Source: Amblyornis subalaris
Taxonomy: Eukaryota; Chordata; Aves; Passeriformes; Ptilonorhynchidae
Assembly (NCBI GenBank): GCA_018881555.1
Contig: JACAXG010000026.1
Span: 3,715,459-3,779,458 of the forward strand
Length of the DNA stretch: 64,000 nt
Direction: 5' to 3'
Shown: piece by piece, positions 37,201-50,700 of the stretch
Layout of the letters: each line of letters starts with the position of its first letter
Position numbering within the stretch: position 1 is the first letter of the stretch
The notes under the pieces: generated by a model
Seen by the model: the letters and a program-made list of their open reading frames with translations, nothing else
What the model was told of the DNA's origin: nothing
Database searches by the model: none
Translations under genes and position numbers: made by a program

Positions 37201-38995
37201 AGGCGACGTCCATCACCTGGGTTAAGACCTGAGCTGTCCTGGAATTAAAGCTATTTCTCCAGAAGCTAAGGCTTCTTTCTANTGTGTCTAGCCATTCAAA
37301 AGTCATTGCAGAAATGAGGAAGGGTTTTTTTCCGTAATATATTACCAATAATAAGCTGCAGTTCATCAGAAAGCATAGTNGCATCTCCGGTGTAAATGAT
37401 TATCAGGCAACTGGGTGTATTCTAAAATTAGACACTAATGCTGCCAGATCTGATCTCTCTCTCTGGCTTTGGGATGTTATAAACATAATTCATAGATGCT
37501 GTAATTTCCACAGAGGGAAATAGGACACAGATGTACATNATCACCCTGAACTCTCCAGAACATTTAAGCATATACATCCTATTAAAAACACATTTTTCAG
37601 CGAATCACAAGGAAAATGTTCCCTAAGCCTACCTTTCTCTTATAAAATTGAATCAAATTAATAATGTAAGTAGTTCAATTTTTATGTTATTCCTTGTACA
37701 TTTTATTTTAAAGCAAGAATAAATTTTTCTTAGAGTATCCTTAAAGAAAGAAAATTATTATCATAGAAAGGATGGAATTTACCCACCCTCTCCAACAACA
37801 AGAAGTCTGGGTTCGATGCGTTTACTGTTATCCATGCCATAATATTTTATGTGACTTTCTAAACTATGCCATCTTGGACATGGAAGCATCTCTACCCTAG
37901 GGGTGGTGGGCTGGTAGCTGAGGCTGAAATAAAATTTAAATCTTTTTCTCTTTCNGTAATGCACACTATTCATGCTTCATGAAACTGTGCTGTTTGACAC
38001 TTCTCCAGGTAAATGCAGTGTCCTGATGACGTGTCATGCTTCATTATGTTAGCAAGTTCTGTTCCTTGGAGTTAATCAAAAGGCCAGTGGAATTTTCTNG
38101 TGTCTTTTTATGCAAGTCTCTTTGCCGAAGGAAGATATTTTATATCCCTCTGAAATTGCTTTTAAGAGCAATTCTACAAATGATGAAGAGCATGATAAGG
38201 TCAGAACCGTGGGATGCAGGAGAAAGGTGGCCTGGTTCTCCAGTTGTTTACACAGGTGCTCTGCTAATGGGATCCTGTTGTCCTTGGGGGCCTTGTATCT
38301 GCCTGGGGACAAGACTGGTTTTCAGTAATGCCATCAAAAGAGAACTCCCCAGCTGATCTCTGCAAGTATGGCCCATGGAGAAGGAGTGCATGAGTGCAGT
38401 TCCAGAACAGAAGTAGTAACGTAGTTGAAAAAAAGGACAAAGAAATACAATTAGGCATGTACTGGTAGAGGAATAGTATTTTATAGGTTTAGGGCCATAG
38501 GAATGTATTCAAACACCNAGATGCTTGTTATTTCGGTGCTTTAGAATATTACAAGTTCCCAGTGAGAAAGTTGGGCTNTGTATGTCACTAATGTTTGTTT
38601 TTATATTTTTCTTATCTCACTTTGTATTTACAATACATGTTTTCCCCTGAGTTAGTGCTGGAACCAAACCCCATCTTCAATCAGGTATAAAAAATCTACC
38701 AATAAAATTTTTATGTGAGGAAGGTCTGCTTCTGTTCTTCCAAAAGTTAAGAGGTTCTTCNTTCAGTATGAATCAAATCTGTCTCATCTCAGAAGTCCCA
38801 TTGGACTTCTGATCTCTTTTCATTTTTTAACAAAAAGTCTAATGAGATCACCCTCTACTCTGACATTATTCTTTCCTCTTCCTGCATGAACTGCAGCAGA
38901 AGTGCCTTTGTAGTGTGAGAGGAATTATCCCTCTATATAGCACCTGTGGATGCTGTGTAGGACAGAAAAAACTTTGCACCAAAGCCAGAACACCA
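34283..38995. other. Unique AT-rich non-coding DNA
   Basis: No gene or repeat family is recognised. Minus-strand frames up to 159 codons (36905-37384) contain several unresolved bases and show no domain. A poly-T patch lies near 36092-36106. Parts such as 36240-36420 have the look of conserved regulatory DNA, but this cannot be shown without alignment. Confidence 0.45.
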
Positions 38996-39120
38996 GAGTC
39001 ATAGAATGGCTTGGGTTGGCAGGGACTTTAAAGACCATCTAGTTCCAAACCCACTGCCATAAACCAGCCCACTCAGGGCCCCATCCAGCCTGATCTTGAA
39101 CACTTCAACCTATCTCAAAC
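38996..39120 (-). mobile_element. CR1 LINE, short 3' end fragment
   Basis: The plus strand reads catagaatggcttgggttgg, ctttaaagaccatctagttc, then ccatccagcctgatcttgaa. This is the reverse complement of the CR1 3' untranslated region (ttcaaggccaggctggatgg ... gatctttaaagtccc). About 125 bp are retained and well preserved. Confidence 0.92.
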
Positions 39121-42100
39121 TCATCTTTATTTTCCTGTAAACCCAACGAGTACAAATTTCCATTTATGAAAACACTATTATATTTCTTATATTCTTTCAC
39201 ATTATTTTTAATAGGAAGCCTTTTGTATTTACATTCTCTGAGCATCTGAGTTAAATCCTCAATTACACTTGGCTAATAAGTCTAGCTGGGGCCTAATCAA
39301 TCATTAGTTTAGGCTGAGACTGAAAATCTTAACAGCAACAAGTATTTGGAGAGAATTTGCCATTTCGATTTGCCACTCAGTCTCACAGCCTTTCCCCAAG
39401 CATCAGCCAAGAGGTGATTTTCACTTGTTCCTTGTAGTTCAACGAACATTTGAAATTATTTTTCTATCAATCTCAAAAAGAGGAATGGACTTTCCTTGTA
39501 AAAGGGAACTAAAATACATTTTGCTTTCTAGTTCACTTGTTTTATAAGAACAAAACCAGCTACATACAAAACCACGAGGAAAGTCAAGAGTTTGTTATTT
39601 CTCCTTCTTCATCACTGAATTATGTCAAACAGCAGAGCTCTGGATATAGCATTTGTCAGCTACCTGCTACTCCAGAACAGCAGAGGGAGCACAAAACACT
39701 TTGTTTTCTTTTAATTTCTTGGTGATGGTGAGATTAACCTAAAAATGACAGTCACAAAGGTTGCTAGAACACATAGGGCTTCATCAAGTTATATATTTTT
39801 CTAACTGTCTGATCAGAACTGTTGCTGATGGTATCTCTCATCTCCCAGCAAATCACACACACAACTTCCAGGTACTGCTTGTTTTCATCAGGAAATCTGT
39901 CTAATCTCTTTATATTCGGTTTGACTTTTATTTTTCAGCTGAACTTTAGATACCACATCTTTTCATCACTACCCAAAGGTCCAAATAAGTGGCAAAATAC
40001 TTAGAAATACGTGCAATTTTCTACTTCAAAATAGACTATCTTGGCTGATGTTATTCTGGAGCAAGTTAGCATCACGATCTTGTCAATTCAGTTTTTATGT
40101 CTTTCCTGTGCTGTACAGCTCTGTGTGTGTTCTGCGGCTCTTGAAATATCTNCTTCCAGCTTCACTGCCTGAGGCCACAAGTGTGCAGAGCAGTTCTGTC
40201 TCCCAAAGAATGTCAAACGTAATGAAAAAATGAACTTGCAAAAGAGCTGATTTTTGTATGCCTTCCTGCTTGATTCTTCTGCCTGCTCTTTTTGCTTTCC
40301 CCTGTTCTCCCAGGTTTTATTTTCTGCTTTTGGAACTGTATCCAAAGCTTTCTCAGAATGAATTGCTTTTAAAAAGCTTCCTCATAATGAGGCTTGTCAC
40401 ACAAATGAATGGAGCATTGCTGAATTCTCACAATGTGGCACAGGCCGACTCAACCTCTCGATGCTCGCTCTCAGAATTAGCATTCTTGTCTAACAATGGC
40501 TTTCAACCCTTCCCTTTCTGCTGCTGAAGATTGTGACCTGATATATTCAAGAAACCATACTCACACAAATGAATGGAAAGTATGAGGATTAAAGTGAAGG
40601 TTAACCTCGCAGAATAGGAGAACTTTTAGAGTCGGGCTGTCTTCCTTACGCGTTGGACCTAAGTATTAAAGGAGGAGCAGGAGAGTGAGTGATCTTGCAT
40701 TCGGTGCCAAAGGTGAAGGCAGCTTTCCTCACAATGGGTAAAGCCTGTGTGCTTCAAGAGTAACTTCAATGAAACTGCTTCATGGCTGAGGCAAACGAGG
40801 TTGGGCACAGCTGCACACTCTTGTGCTTCTCCACAGAGGGCAGAAGTGCTCGACATCGGCTGAACTACTCGTGCCCCTTTAGACCCCTGAGCACCCGAAT
40901 TGCGAAGGAGAAAAGGTGTGAGATACCTGCTTTGAACTGGTGGATGCTGCAAGAGTACAGGCTAGGCTTGAAAGCCTTTCTGCCAATTTGTTGAAGACAT
41001 TAGAAGCAAACAGAGTAAAGGAGAGCAGCCTCACTGTTGTAGTTCTGAGGACTGAACGGTTCTCACTGGAGCTCACACCCAAATTAGCGGTGCTGAGCAG
41101 CCCTAGNGGCTGTGTCTGCCCCAGAGTGCAGTGAATTTTACAGGTTCTGGAGAGTTTTTGAGGGTAGTCTTCTTCCCAAAGTGAAGAAGAAAAAAGAGTG
41201 AGGATTTATCTGAAATCCTGAATTTCTGTTTTGCATGTAATCTTAACCTTGGAAACAAAGAAAGAGAGACAAAGGGATAAGGGGAATGGAAAGGGAAAAG
41301 GGAAAGATCATCAAGACTCCAGCTCAGCATTGCTACTGAAATGTCCAGTGGAATGGAAATTTAGAAATTCAACTTCCTTTTTTTTTTTTTGTAATCAAAT
41401 AACTTTTTATTTAAACGCTTAGAAACGATGTGTTACTTCCCATGCNGATCTGGCAACCTCGCTTCTAGGCTTTCAGCCAGCTATCACGAGTGCTGGTAGC
41501 CCCATCTCAACTGGGAGTCTCCGATGTGTTATATGGTATGCATGACATCCTCTGCTATCAGTGTAAAAGTCTGATGGCTACACAAGTTCTTTTCATGTCT
41601 TGGCTTCATCTGCTTAATATTTAGCAAAAGCAAGCAGTCTAGAGGCATTGTGTATGGCAGACAACATCACACGTCTTCCATGAAATTTTAATCCCAGTTT
41701 GCACTGGTGACCTTGCACAATCTTTGAAAAACTCCATTGCTTCACTGATTAAGCTGATGGACTGATGGTTTTCTGCTTTCTATGCAAAAAATGCATAACA
41801 CCTTGCTTGATTACAGATACAATTGCACAGAATTATTAGCATTATAGAGTAGAAATTATGAAAGTGCAATTTATGATCATGTGGCTCCCAGACTACTGCA
41901 CTTTATTAAAACAAGAGAATATTTTGGGGAAGAAAAATTGAATGCAGGAGCAGGGTAGCTGATGATCTCATATTTAATTCCACTTTAGGCAAAAACAAAG
42001 CATGCAAAATTTAGCCCAGAATGATTAACATTCCTGGGGTTATAAACTATACTGAAAACCAAATGCTATGAAAGAAATTATTAGACAACCTTAATTAAAA

Positions 42101-42529
42101 ACATCACTACCCGCTCTCCACATAATAAACGCACTTGATCTGAGTAAAAGAAAATGAAGTTAATGGTGAATAAACATTTGAAATAAAAGGAAGATTTTAC
42201 AACCCACTGCTGGGGGGGGAGTCTTCCTCCCTCTCCATAGTCCCTGCAGCCTCACTGTAGCCAGCGGTGGTGGATAATCATGAAACCACTGAATTTGGGA
42301 AAGATATATGTACCCACCTTGTCACACAGAGGAAAAATTAAAGCAGAAATGCCCATTAGCCCTGCGTTAAATAAGAAAGGAGAAGGACAGAAGATGCAGA
42401 AGGGCTCAACTCGGTGCCAGGCAGGGAGGGGAGCTGACCTGGCACCCCTGTTTGGGAGGGAGCCAAGTCTGGCTGCAGCAGTGAGCAGGACCCCGGCAGG
42501 GAGCACCAGGCAGGTGTAGCCTTAGACAG
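39121..42529. other. Unique non-coding DNA
   Basis: No gene is recognised. A near-pure purine tract (41251-41306, four pyrimidine interruptions), a T-run near 41379-41391 and a G8 run near 42213 are present. Frames up to 106 codons overlap on both strands and look like chance. Confidence 0.45.
41251..41306 (+). repeat. Polypurine tract
   Basis: About 56 bases are almost entirely A and G on the plus strand, built from GGAAA/AAAGG-type words with four pyrimidine interruptions. Such tracts can form triplex (H-DNA) structures and are prone to length change. Confidence 0.75.
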
Positions 42530-42690
42530 GTCCAGGCTGGCTGAAGCAGAGGTCAGGCTGAACAAATTTGATTAACTTCTCCTAAGAAGGGACAATGACA
42601 GCTGACAGGAGTGCCACAGCAGACGTAATCTCCTTGGACTTCAAGAAGGCTTTTGCCCTGTCATGGCTCTAAAGGCTGGTTTTCAAAANT
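42530..42690 (+). mobile_element. CR1-like LINE fragment, reverse-transcriptase motif
   Basis: The segment around 42625-42665 reads gacgtaatctccttggactt caagaaggcttttg, which translates as DVISLDFKKAFA. This corresponds to the CR1 reverse-transcriptase motif VDVVYLDFSKAFD. Flanking text (aatgacagctgacaggagtg) also resembles CR1 ORF2 upstream of the motif. It is short, diverged and without a 3' end. Confidence 0.5.
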
Positions 42691-43280
42691 GGTATTGCTG
42701 GCCAGATTTTACTAGTTAAACCAGCATCAGAGTGAAGCAGGCATGTTCAAAGCTCATTTAGATTCCATGCTAATCACCTTGGCAGTGACCCTTTAAAATA
42801 AAAAATAGTTTTAAAATAGACTTTACACTTCTTGCAGCTGTAAGTACTGCCTATACTTACCCAAGCAAAGGAGATTGACTCCAGTCAGAAAGATGAGCTG
42901 GATAGCTTTAATTAATTCTTAATAAAAGAAAAATAATACACATGAAAGAAACAGGTTCAAGAACTTAGAAGAAGCAAGCCAAAAATTTCATACTTATGGT
43001 CTGGGTCTTGTAAGCACAAGCATCAGAGTAAATTTATTTCCATATGTGAAAATCAATGATCTTTGTCATTGTAATTAAAACTGTACTTAAAAGTGTGACT
43101 ATTTTCGTTGGGGGATGTTTTGCCTGCTTGTTTCAGTGAAAGTTATACCACCACTGGCAGACAGGGAAAGTCTCAGGCTGCACACAAATTATAAAGGCAG
43201 AGTGGCATTACTTGTTCTCCTGTCGAGGTTTAGGCTGCCCAAGCACATCCTGAGTCAGGACAGTGTCTTGCAGCTGTTTT
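42691..43280. other. Unique AT-rich non-coding DNA
   Basis: I see no gene or recognisable repeat between the two CR1-related fragments. Confidence 0.5.
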
Positions 43281-43395
43281 CCCAGAATCATCAAATCACC
43301 AAAACATCACTGGGAAGGGACTATTGAAGGTCTTTTAGTCGAAATCCCAGCACAAAGCAGGGCTGTAGCCACTGTGGGATCAGGTCAGCTCTGTC
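43281..43395 (-). mobile_element. Diverged CR1 LINE 3' end fragment
   Basis: The plus strand reads cagaatcatcaaatcacc, then cactgggaagggactattga, aggtcttttagtcgaaatcc and agcagggctgtagcc. This matches in order the reverse complement of a CR1 3' end (agaatca..., gggaccttgaaggtc..., agtccaaacc, gcagggctg). It is more diverged than the copy at 38996. Confidence 0.6.
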
Positions 43396-46300
43396 TTAGC
43401 CTAGCTGGGCTGTGAAAAACTAATTTGCAGATTTGACAGCCTCCCTTTGCAATGTGCTCCTGTGCTGCATGACCCACCAAGCTTTGCTGTTATTGCTTTG
43501 GGTTGGTTTTCTTTTTNCCAGTATTTACCTATAGTGCTTGACAGACAGGGATCCCTGAAANTTAATTCAAAGGGGGGAAACCTTCCTAAAAGCTCAGATC
43601 CATCTTCTTCTATTGTTTCCTACCTCAGAAGTACGTTAAGACTGGATTGTCAGCACTGAACGGAATTCGTGGCCTTTTGTTGATTTCATGCAGCCTGTTA
43701 ATATTGTTGGTGAGCTTCTTGGTTTTTGGTTTTTTTTTGTGTTGTTGTGCTGTTGATTTTGCTACTTAATTAGTACAGTGCATTGTCTTGGGGCTATTTG
43801 AGGATGAAAAACAAGACTTTAATGATAAAATACAGAAGAAAAAAAAGACAGGCTACTCTTGTCAGTGTCAGCAAATAAATAGCATTAATCTGTCTTCATT
43901 ACAGCCATACATGGTGTAACACAAGAGCTCACCAGGTGGGAAGAGGTATAACGTCTTTTAACCACTCAACGAGCACTAAGAATTAAGCTGAAACTTAAAC
44001 TGTAAATTTTTCTTTGATCAGCAAAGAATTATGACAGTCATTTTGTCTTCAGAAGCTTCCTGACATATTTCTGTTAGGACACTGAGGGAGTGCAGAATGT
44101 CTGACCTGACCTGTCAGCACCAGTTCTCTGCCATTTGTGCCTTTGGTAACTCTGCCCTGTCTGTACTGTGTAGTGGGATCCTCATTCCAGCTGGAGTTAT
44201 ATCTCTTCCCCGCTATATTATTTAAAAATATGAAGTTTTAATTAGCACGTAGTTATGTTTTAGAGTGCTTCAGAATATGTCATATCCTTAAAGGCTTTCA
44301 GCAAACGGATGTTTGGTTCACCCCTCCCCACCCCAAAAATGAGTTATCCAGCAATCTGTGCCAAGTGTTTTTGAGAATAAAGGTTGAACACACACAACTA
44401 GATTATGTGGCAGTGTAAATCAGAACTGTGCAATTCTCTTCAGTGATTTACATTATCTGAAGATCTGCACTATTAATTATTGGAAGCCTACCTTTTTAAA
44501 AGCAGTTTTTTAGTCACTGTGACATCTAACCATCTGGCTCCAGTTTCCCTCGGCATGCACTTTCAGGCATGAATACTAGGAAGCTTCGTTAAATATGCAG
44601 ATTACCCAGGCAGCATGCAGGAGAATGTGATAGATACAGCTTTGTTTGCACAGCTTATTTCTTCACAAAGTTGTCTTGGTTAAACTTCAAATACCAATCA
44701 GTAATGGATTTGATTTGCTGGTCTCTTTACTATGGCTTTGTACTCCTGTTGAAGGTTTTAACTGATGGGATAAGGGAAAGAATATCCTGGCTGGTGTGAT
44801 CATCTGCCACAGTAGCCAGTCTCACTGTGGAGGCAACAGGAGAGATTGTTTAGGGAGTGCCTATGAGCTTGACCACTTTTGGCAGCCTGTGGCACATCTC
44901 TGGAACACATAGGTGTGATCTATTCTGGGAAGAATAATGGCTATTGAAACACTCGCCCAACAAAGCGCATGCCGTGACCTATTTTGTTGGAGAGTGCACG
45001 TGTTGGGGTTGCCTCTCTCAGGCTGTGTGTGCTCACAGTTCACAGCTCTGGCACCACTGGGCATCTCATTCCCAGACCAGCTGCTTTGGCCTCCATGGCT
45101 GCCATTGCTTCATCTGACAAGGAGGTTGAATCAACATCCTCACCCCTCAGAGCTGATATTCCAGAGTACTATCACCAAGTCAAAAGCAGGAGCTGTAGGC
45201 TGGGCTCTGACCCCACAGAGGTCTCGGTTACCTCTAACAGGCTGCTGGCCAGGGTCGGTAGAGCTCCCAGTCCCAGCCTGAGATTCATTACGTGCTCTTT
45301 CATAGAGCTCCTACACAGGGACTGTAATTTTCTTTACTGCCACAGAACTGTCTCATTTATAAAGTAAGATCTAGTGTTTGAACACAGAGTTCTGTTCTCC
45401 CGAGGATATGATTTTACCCAGCACAATATTTCCTGAGGCAGCAAAGTTATTGACTGCAATACTTTATGTTGCTGCAGAAAGGAAGCCTCTGTAAAATAAC
45501 CTGTAATTGTCACCCTGTTTTGTCATTTTTGTATCTTCAGGTGTGGATTTAGAAGGGGCTACAGGATACAGAAGAACCTTGAGCAGCTTTGGACCGGTAC
45601 ACTACTTTTTCCTTTATTCCTGCTGAGATTTCTCCATTCATCAGATGTGGAGACAATCTGTGGCCCTGGAAAGGGATATGTGCTCCTCCATCTCTACNGT
45701 CCCAAGACACTGTCTCCCCAGCCCTGAAGCAGGACTCCTGTCATCTAATGTCCCCTATAGTAGAAAATGCCATAATGTTTCTCTGCCACCCCAGCTAGGA
45801 TGTCACCACTCTTGTTGATAAAACCTGAAGTCAACTCATTTAACTTGATTAGGAATTGAGGGATGATTTGTAAATATTTCTAATTGAAAAAGAGAAGGTN
45901 TCTGCAAATTTTTTTCTATAACCTCATTTTTGTAATGTCTGTAGTATCCAGTTAGGCTTAACTATCTCATCAAGGATAATGGTATATAAGTGGCTAATTT
46001 TAAGTTCCTTAAGACTGTTCTTAGAAAATGCATTTCCTATTGTCACTGTAATTTTTCTCTCATCCCAGTGTAAAACAGTTATTTAGTTTCAGTAGCTTAG
46101 ATTCCTACATATGTGTTACTAATTCAGAGAGAGAGATGTATCTTTGTGTGAAGAAAAATACCTTAGATCCTTTTCAGACCCTCTTCACCCCAAAACCTGT
46201 GACAGTGTTGAAAAATCTCTGGTCTTGATATGTGCAGCTGAATTTCCCAACTCAGCATGTGCATCTAACAAAACCCATCATCAGCCAATTGGAAGTCTGA

Positions 46301-47027
46301 TTTTTGAGGACCATTGAACACTGAACATTTCCAGGGAGCTGCAATTACAGAAACAATTGTGTTAAATAACTTTGGACTGATGGTGTGTGAACATTATCCC
46401 TCCCGACTTCCCCTTTCTTATTTTGGTTGGAATCTGACAGTGCACAGGGTTATGTTAGGAATACTTTAGGGAGTGTTGATATGCTTCAGAAATTCTGGCT
46501 TTTCTTCATCTGTCTGTGATTTATGCCTGTGTTTTATGACTCCATAGGCTGAATAGCCTCATATTTGCAGTTCTATTTGATGTTGAGAAGAAAAAGGGCA
46601 GGGTATGTTTTAATGGGGGTGAAGCATCTTAAACTCCCCTCACATAATTCCAATTCCACTTTCAGTCAGGAGGTGCAGCATGTTTCCCATTTCTGTAGCG
46701 CTCGGCATATGTCAAATATAAGAAGCAGTTTACCTAAGACAAATAACAGACTGTATCTGAAAATCTGTCTTTGTTTATTAAGCATGTGAATTATTTATTT
46801 TGCATTTTCATTTGGTGTGGTGGAAAGTGATAATATTTGTATTACAGTGAGACCAAAGGTTTCAGCCTCTCCTTAGGAGTCCTGTAAAGCATGTGAACAA
46901 CATTAAGTTTTCCGTCTGAAACTGATCAATACCTGATCTGATACCTGATGCCAGTGCATGGGTTGTGCTCTCATGAGCTGTGCTGACCTGTCACTGGAAT
47001 GCTCAAGATCACTTCACCCCAATATNT
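43396..47027. other. Unique non-coding DNA
   Basis: No known gene. A GC-richer block at 44937-45300 holds two overlapping plus frames (114 and 127 codons) without recognisable domains. A strong acceptor (ttttgtatcttcag) ends at 45540. It is followed by a frame open for about 60 codons, starting CGFRRGYRIQKNLEQLWTG, which I do not recognise. Confidence 0.4.
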
Positions 47028-47757
47028 GGAGTCTCAACACAGGCTGGGGGATGAGCAGATCAAGACCATTCCCTGAGAAAGACTTGGAGNTGCTGGTGAG
47101 TTAGAGGCTGGACATGACCCAGCCATGTGCATTTGCAGTCCAGAAAGCCAAACATGTCCCAGGCTGCATCCAAAGCTCCATGGGCAGCAGGGCAGGGAGG
47201 GGATTCTGCCCCTCTACCCTATTCTGCTGAGAGCCCACCTGCAGCNCTGCATCCAGCCCTGGGATCCCAGCACAGGAAGGACATGGAGCTGCTGGAGCCA
47301 GTCCAGAGGAGGCACCAAGATGATCAGAGGGATGGAGCACCCCTGCTGTGAGGAAAGGCTGAGAGAACTGGGATTGTTCGGCCTGGAGAAGAGAAGGCTT
47401 TGAAGTGACCTACTTGTGGCCTTTCAGTACCTGCAGGGAGCCTACAGGAAAGATGGAGAGAGGCTTTTTACAAGAGTCTGGAGTAAGAGGACAAGGGGGA
47501 ATGGCTTCAAACTGAGAGGGCAGGTCTAGATTGGATATAAGGAAAAAATTCTTTACAGTGAGGGTGATGAGGAACTGGAACANGTTTCCCAGAGAAGTNG
47601 TGTCTGCCCCATCCCTGGAAGTGTTCAAGGCCAGGTTGGATGGGGCTCTGAGCAACCTGGTTTAGTGGAAAGTCTCCTGTCCATGGCAGGTGGCTTGGAA
47701 CTAGATGAACTTTAGGGTCCCTTCCAACCCACACTATTCTGTNATTCTATGATATTT
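47028..47757 (+). mobile_element. CR1 LINE, 3' fragment
   Basis: About 730 bp are collinear with CR1 ORF2 C-terminus and the 3' untranslated end. Visible blocks are caggctgggggatg, cagaaagccaaacatgtccc, ggacatggagctgctggagc, gaggaaaggctgagagaact, gcctggagaagagaaggct, ttggatataaggaaaaaatt, gttcaaggccaggttggatg and cccttccaacccacactatt, ending in ctgtnattctatgat. This subfamily differs from the copies at 5331 and 33787 (it ends with the ATTCTATG octamer). It is 5'-truncated and broken by frameshifts. Confidence 0.94.
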
Positions 47758-50700
47758 TATACAGGTCTTGTTCTTGTCTCTGCTAACTCTCTGGATCAAA
47801 TGCCACACATCNATCCTGGTGAAATCTTTTAACTCTTTGAATCCATGTGAAATAACTCACTGCTCTCCCCTAAACTCACTGATGAGCCTATATGTGGTAC
47901 AGCTGAGTTCACCTGAGTGAGGCCAGAAAGCTGTCAGATGCTTGGTTGTCTTGCCATGCCTACAGGTAACCCATCCCAGCTGTCNACCCAAGTGAAAATA
48001 CAATGCAAACATTGCCTAACCTCTGCAGGCAGCCAGATGATCCCTGGTTTAGAACTGCAAACTTGCTACCTGCAGTGAGCAAAGACTTGAACTATTTGCT
48101 ATGAAACATGAATATTAAATGTAATGATTAAAACCAGCTATATAAACATAAGGCAATACAGTAGCTTTAACAGGCACTTCTCCAATCCTGCTCAAGCACA
48201 GGTGGAAATGCAGACTAAATTGTGCAAACTAAACCTCCACAAAATAATACCTAAATGGTGATGTATCGTGACAAGGTAGTTAACAAAGTGGAAAGACGAA
48301 CACCTGTCTCCTGCATATGGATTGGCAGGTNCAGTGAAGACTTGGAGTACACGAAGGCTTATGGAGAAGCTTGCAGATTATTGACTGTGTAAAACCTCTC
48401 CCAGTCCTACTTCTAAAACTGGACATTTTCCCAGTGCTATTCTGGAAGGANGAACTGATTGAGGAGGACAAGGTAGTTTCTTGTATGTCTATTTGGCAGT
48501 ACAGAGTATTTATATGCTGATCACAGAGTGGAAATGATTATGATTTAAAGTTAAAGACGTCTAGAAGTGAGAATTGGAAGGCCCACAGGGAACACAGTGA
48601 AAGAATGTGAAAAGAGAGGCTGTCATTCTAACNACAAATGTTTGGTTAATAAATAAATATATTACATTTGGATGTGTTGTATACTCAATTATTAGAAGAC
48701 CTAAAACCACAATGTGATAAAGAGGTGTTCTATGTTATTTGTTTTGTTGTACTTTTCCATCTCTGATACCACAGACATAAATGTTTATTTAATAGAGAGA
48801 GACATTTTAAGAAATTGCTCTCAAATTTGTTTGGAATTGTATCCAGACATTTCAATAGAAAANAGAAGACAATATCTTTCTCCCTTTTTGACAATGTTAA
48901 TATGCCTTTCAAATGTGCATACAGTAGAGGCAAGCTACTGGTGAGTCAAAGATTCCATTTAAAATCGAGAGTAACACTTGTGAGGCCTTTGGGAGAAGAG
49001 ATAGTCAGCTTAATAAAATGGTAATTTGTTGTGCTGAATTTTTGTTCCCATGCTCGAATGTTATCGCAGCCTTTGAAAAATTCACATGAGAAAGATTTGA
49101 AATCAGAGAACTTCTAAGCTCTGAACAAATAATTTAAATAGTGCCCACAAAACATAATAACTTTGTCACACTTCTGCTGACCCTTTTCTCTCAAGTTCTC
49201 AGGTGCAACATGATAGACGGGAGGAGATTTTCTTAGCAACAGGAACGCCGGAAAATTNTCTCTGGCAATACCAGCACTCCTGCTTTAGTTCATCTTCAGT
49301 TCACACTAGAACAACACCAAGGTGAGCTTGGGGGAAAACTTTCTACTTCTGCTCACTATAAATAAGGTTGCAAAAGTTTATTGTTCTTAAAGGGATGGGA
49401 TCAAAGTAGTTGAGTGATGCTTGTAAAAAAATTGAAAACTTTTCTAAATATAAGTGGCTTAGGCTATAAAATGCCACAGACATTTATACCCTTCCTTTCT
49501 TCTCCCCTGTATAGAATTAATGCATGGCCAAATTGAGCCACATATGACTGTGCACAGGATTTCCACCGCTGTGCTATAGGTCAAGCCTCATGCATATTGC
49601 TGCTTGGTAAAACCACTGGAATATTTCCAGAGTAGGATTACCCCTGGTCACGAGTGAAAATAGATGCCTGCAAAGAACAATGGGACTTTGAGCAGTACAA
49701 ACCTATTTGTTTTCAAGTAGGTCATAGATGGATTTTTTTTCGTGGTAGAAGAGCACAGGAATATGGACCATCTAGGTGCTAGTTGCTACGGTAACCATAA
49801 AATCACATCCTCCAAAACCTTTCTATCTAATTATATACATCACTGACTAGCTAGTGGAGTAAATTTCATTTTTTTCTTCAAAACTCCAGATTGAAAAGGA
49901 AAAAAGGCACGTTCATTGCAGTTTAACCTTTTCTTTGTCACTGATATTTTTGGGAAGAGAATTTTTTCTTTCTTGCAGGCATTTTTAGCTGATGTTCCAT
50001 CCAGTTTTATTGATATCATAAATTATTGTATTGGGCTGTAGTGCTACACAGTTAGGGGTTAGAGGTTTGTCATTGTTTCTGTGTATTTATAGCCTAATTC
50101 TCCAGACTTCTCCTTGCTATACATGATTTGTTCCCAACCTCATGCTATTGGGGCTGTATTTCACTTTTGCAAATACCTGCATTGTGCTGAAATCTGTATC
50201 TGCTTGAAGACTACATGAAAAACACCACCTGTGTACAGAAAACTTTATATTTTGCCAAGCAAAACAAAGCCAAGATACTGAAATCAAAACTAAGATTGTG
50301 CAGGTGCTCAGATGTACTTTCTGAACCGCTTTTGTGCACCAGGGTGAATGGGCATTACTAGCCTGTAACCAGCTAATTCAGATACCTGTTCTGTTCCTAG
50401 GGTACCTTCTTTATAAAACATCAATAATTATAGCTAACTTTATTATCTAGGGAAAAAAGTTGAAAAATATTTTAATTTATTTCATTTCCCCACTTTCATA
50501 GATTTCATGACATATCCCTTTTCATGTTCGCAGAAGATATACATATTTCACTTCCTCGGATACAAAAATCATCATTTTCTTGCTCTTTTTACAATATATG
50601 TAATATGTAAATTTCATTTTTCTTTTCCCTCTTTCTATATTTTTCTTTAAAATATGTTGATTAAAAAAAGTAATGAGGAGCGATCTCCATATAGGTATTA

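Noticed and set aside
36905..37384. 159-codon minus-strand open frame
   Set aside because: It contains several unresolved bases that hide possible stops, has a competing plus-strand frame and shows no recognisable motif.
44984..45367. 127-codon plus-strand open frame in GC-rich DNA
   Set aside because: Length is within chance for the composition, a second frame overlaps it, and no family is recognised.
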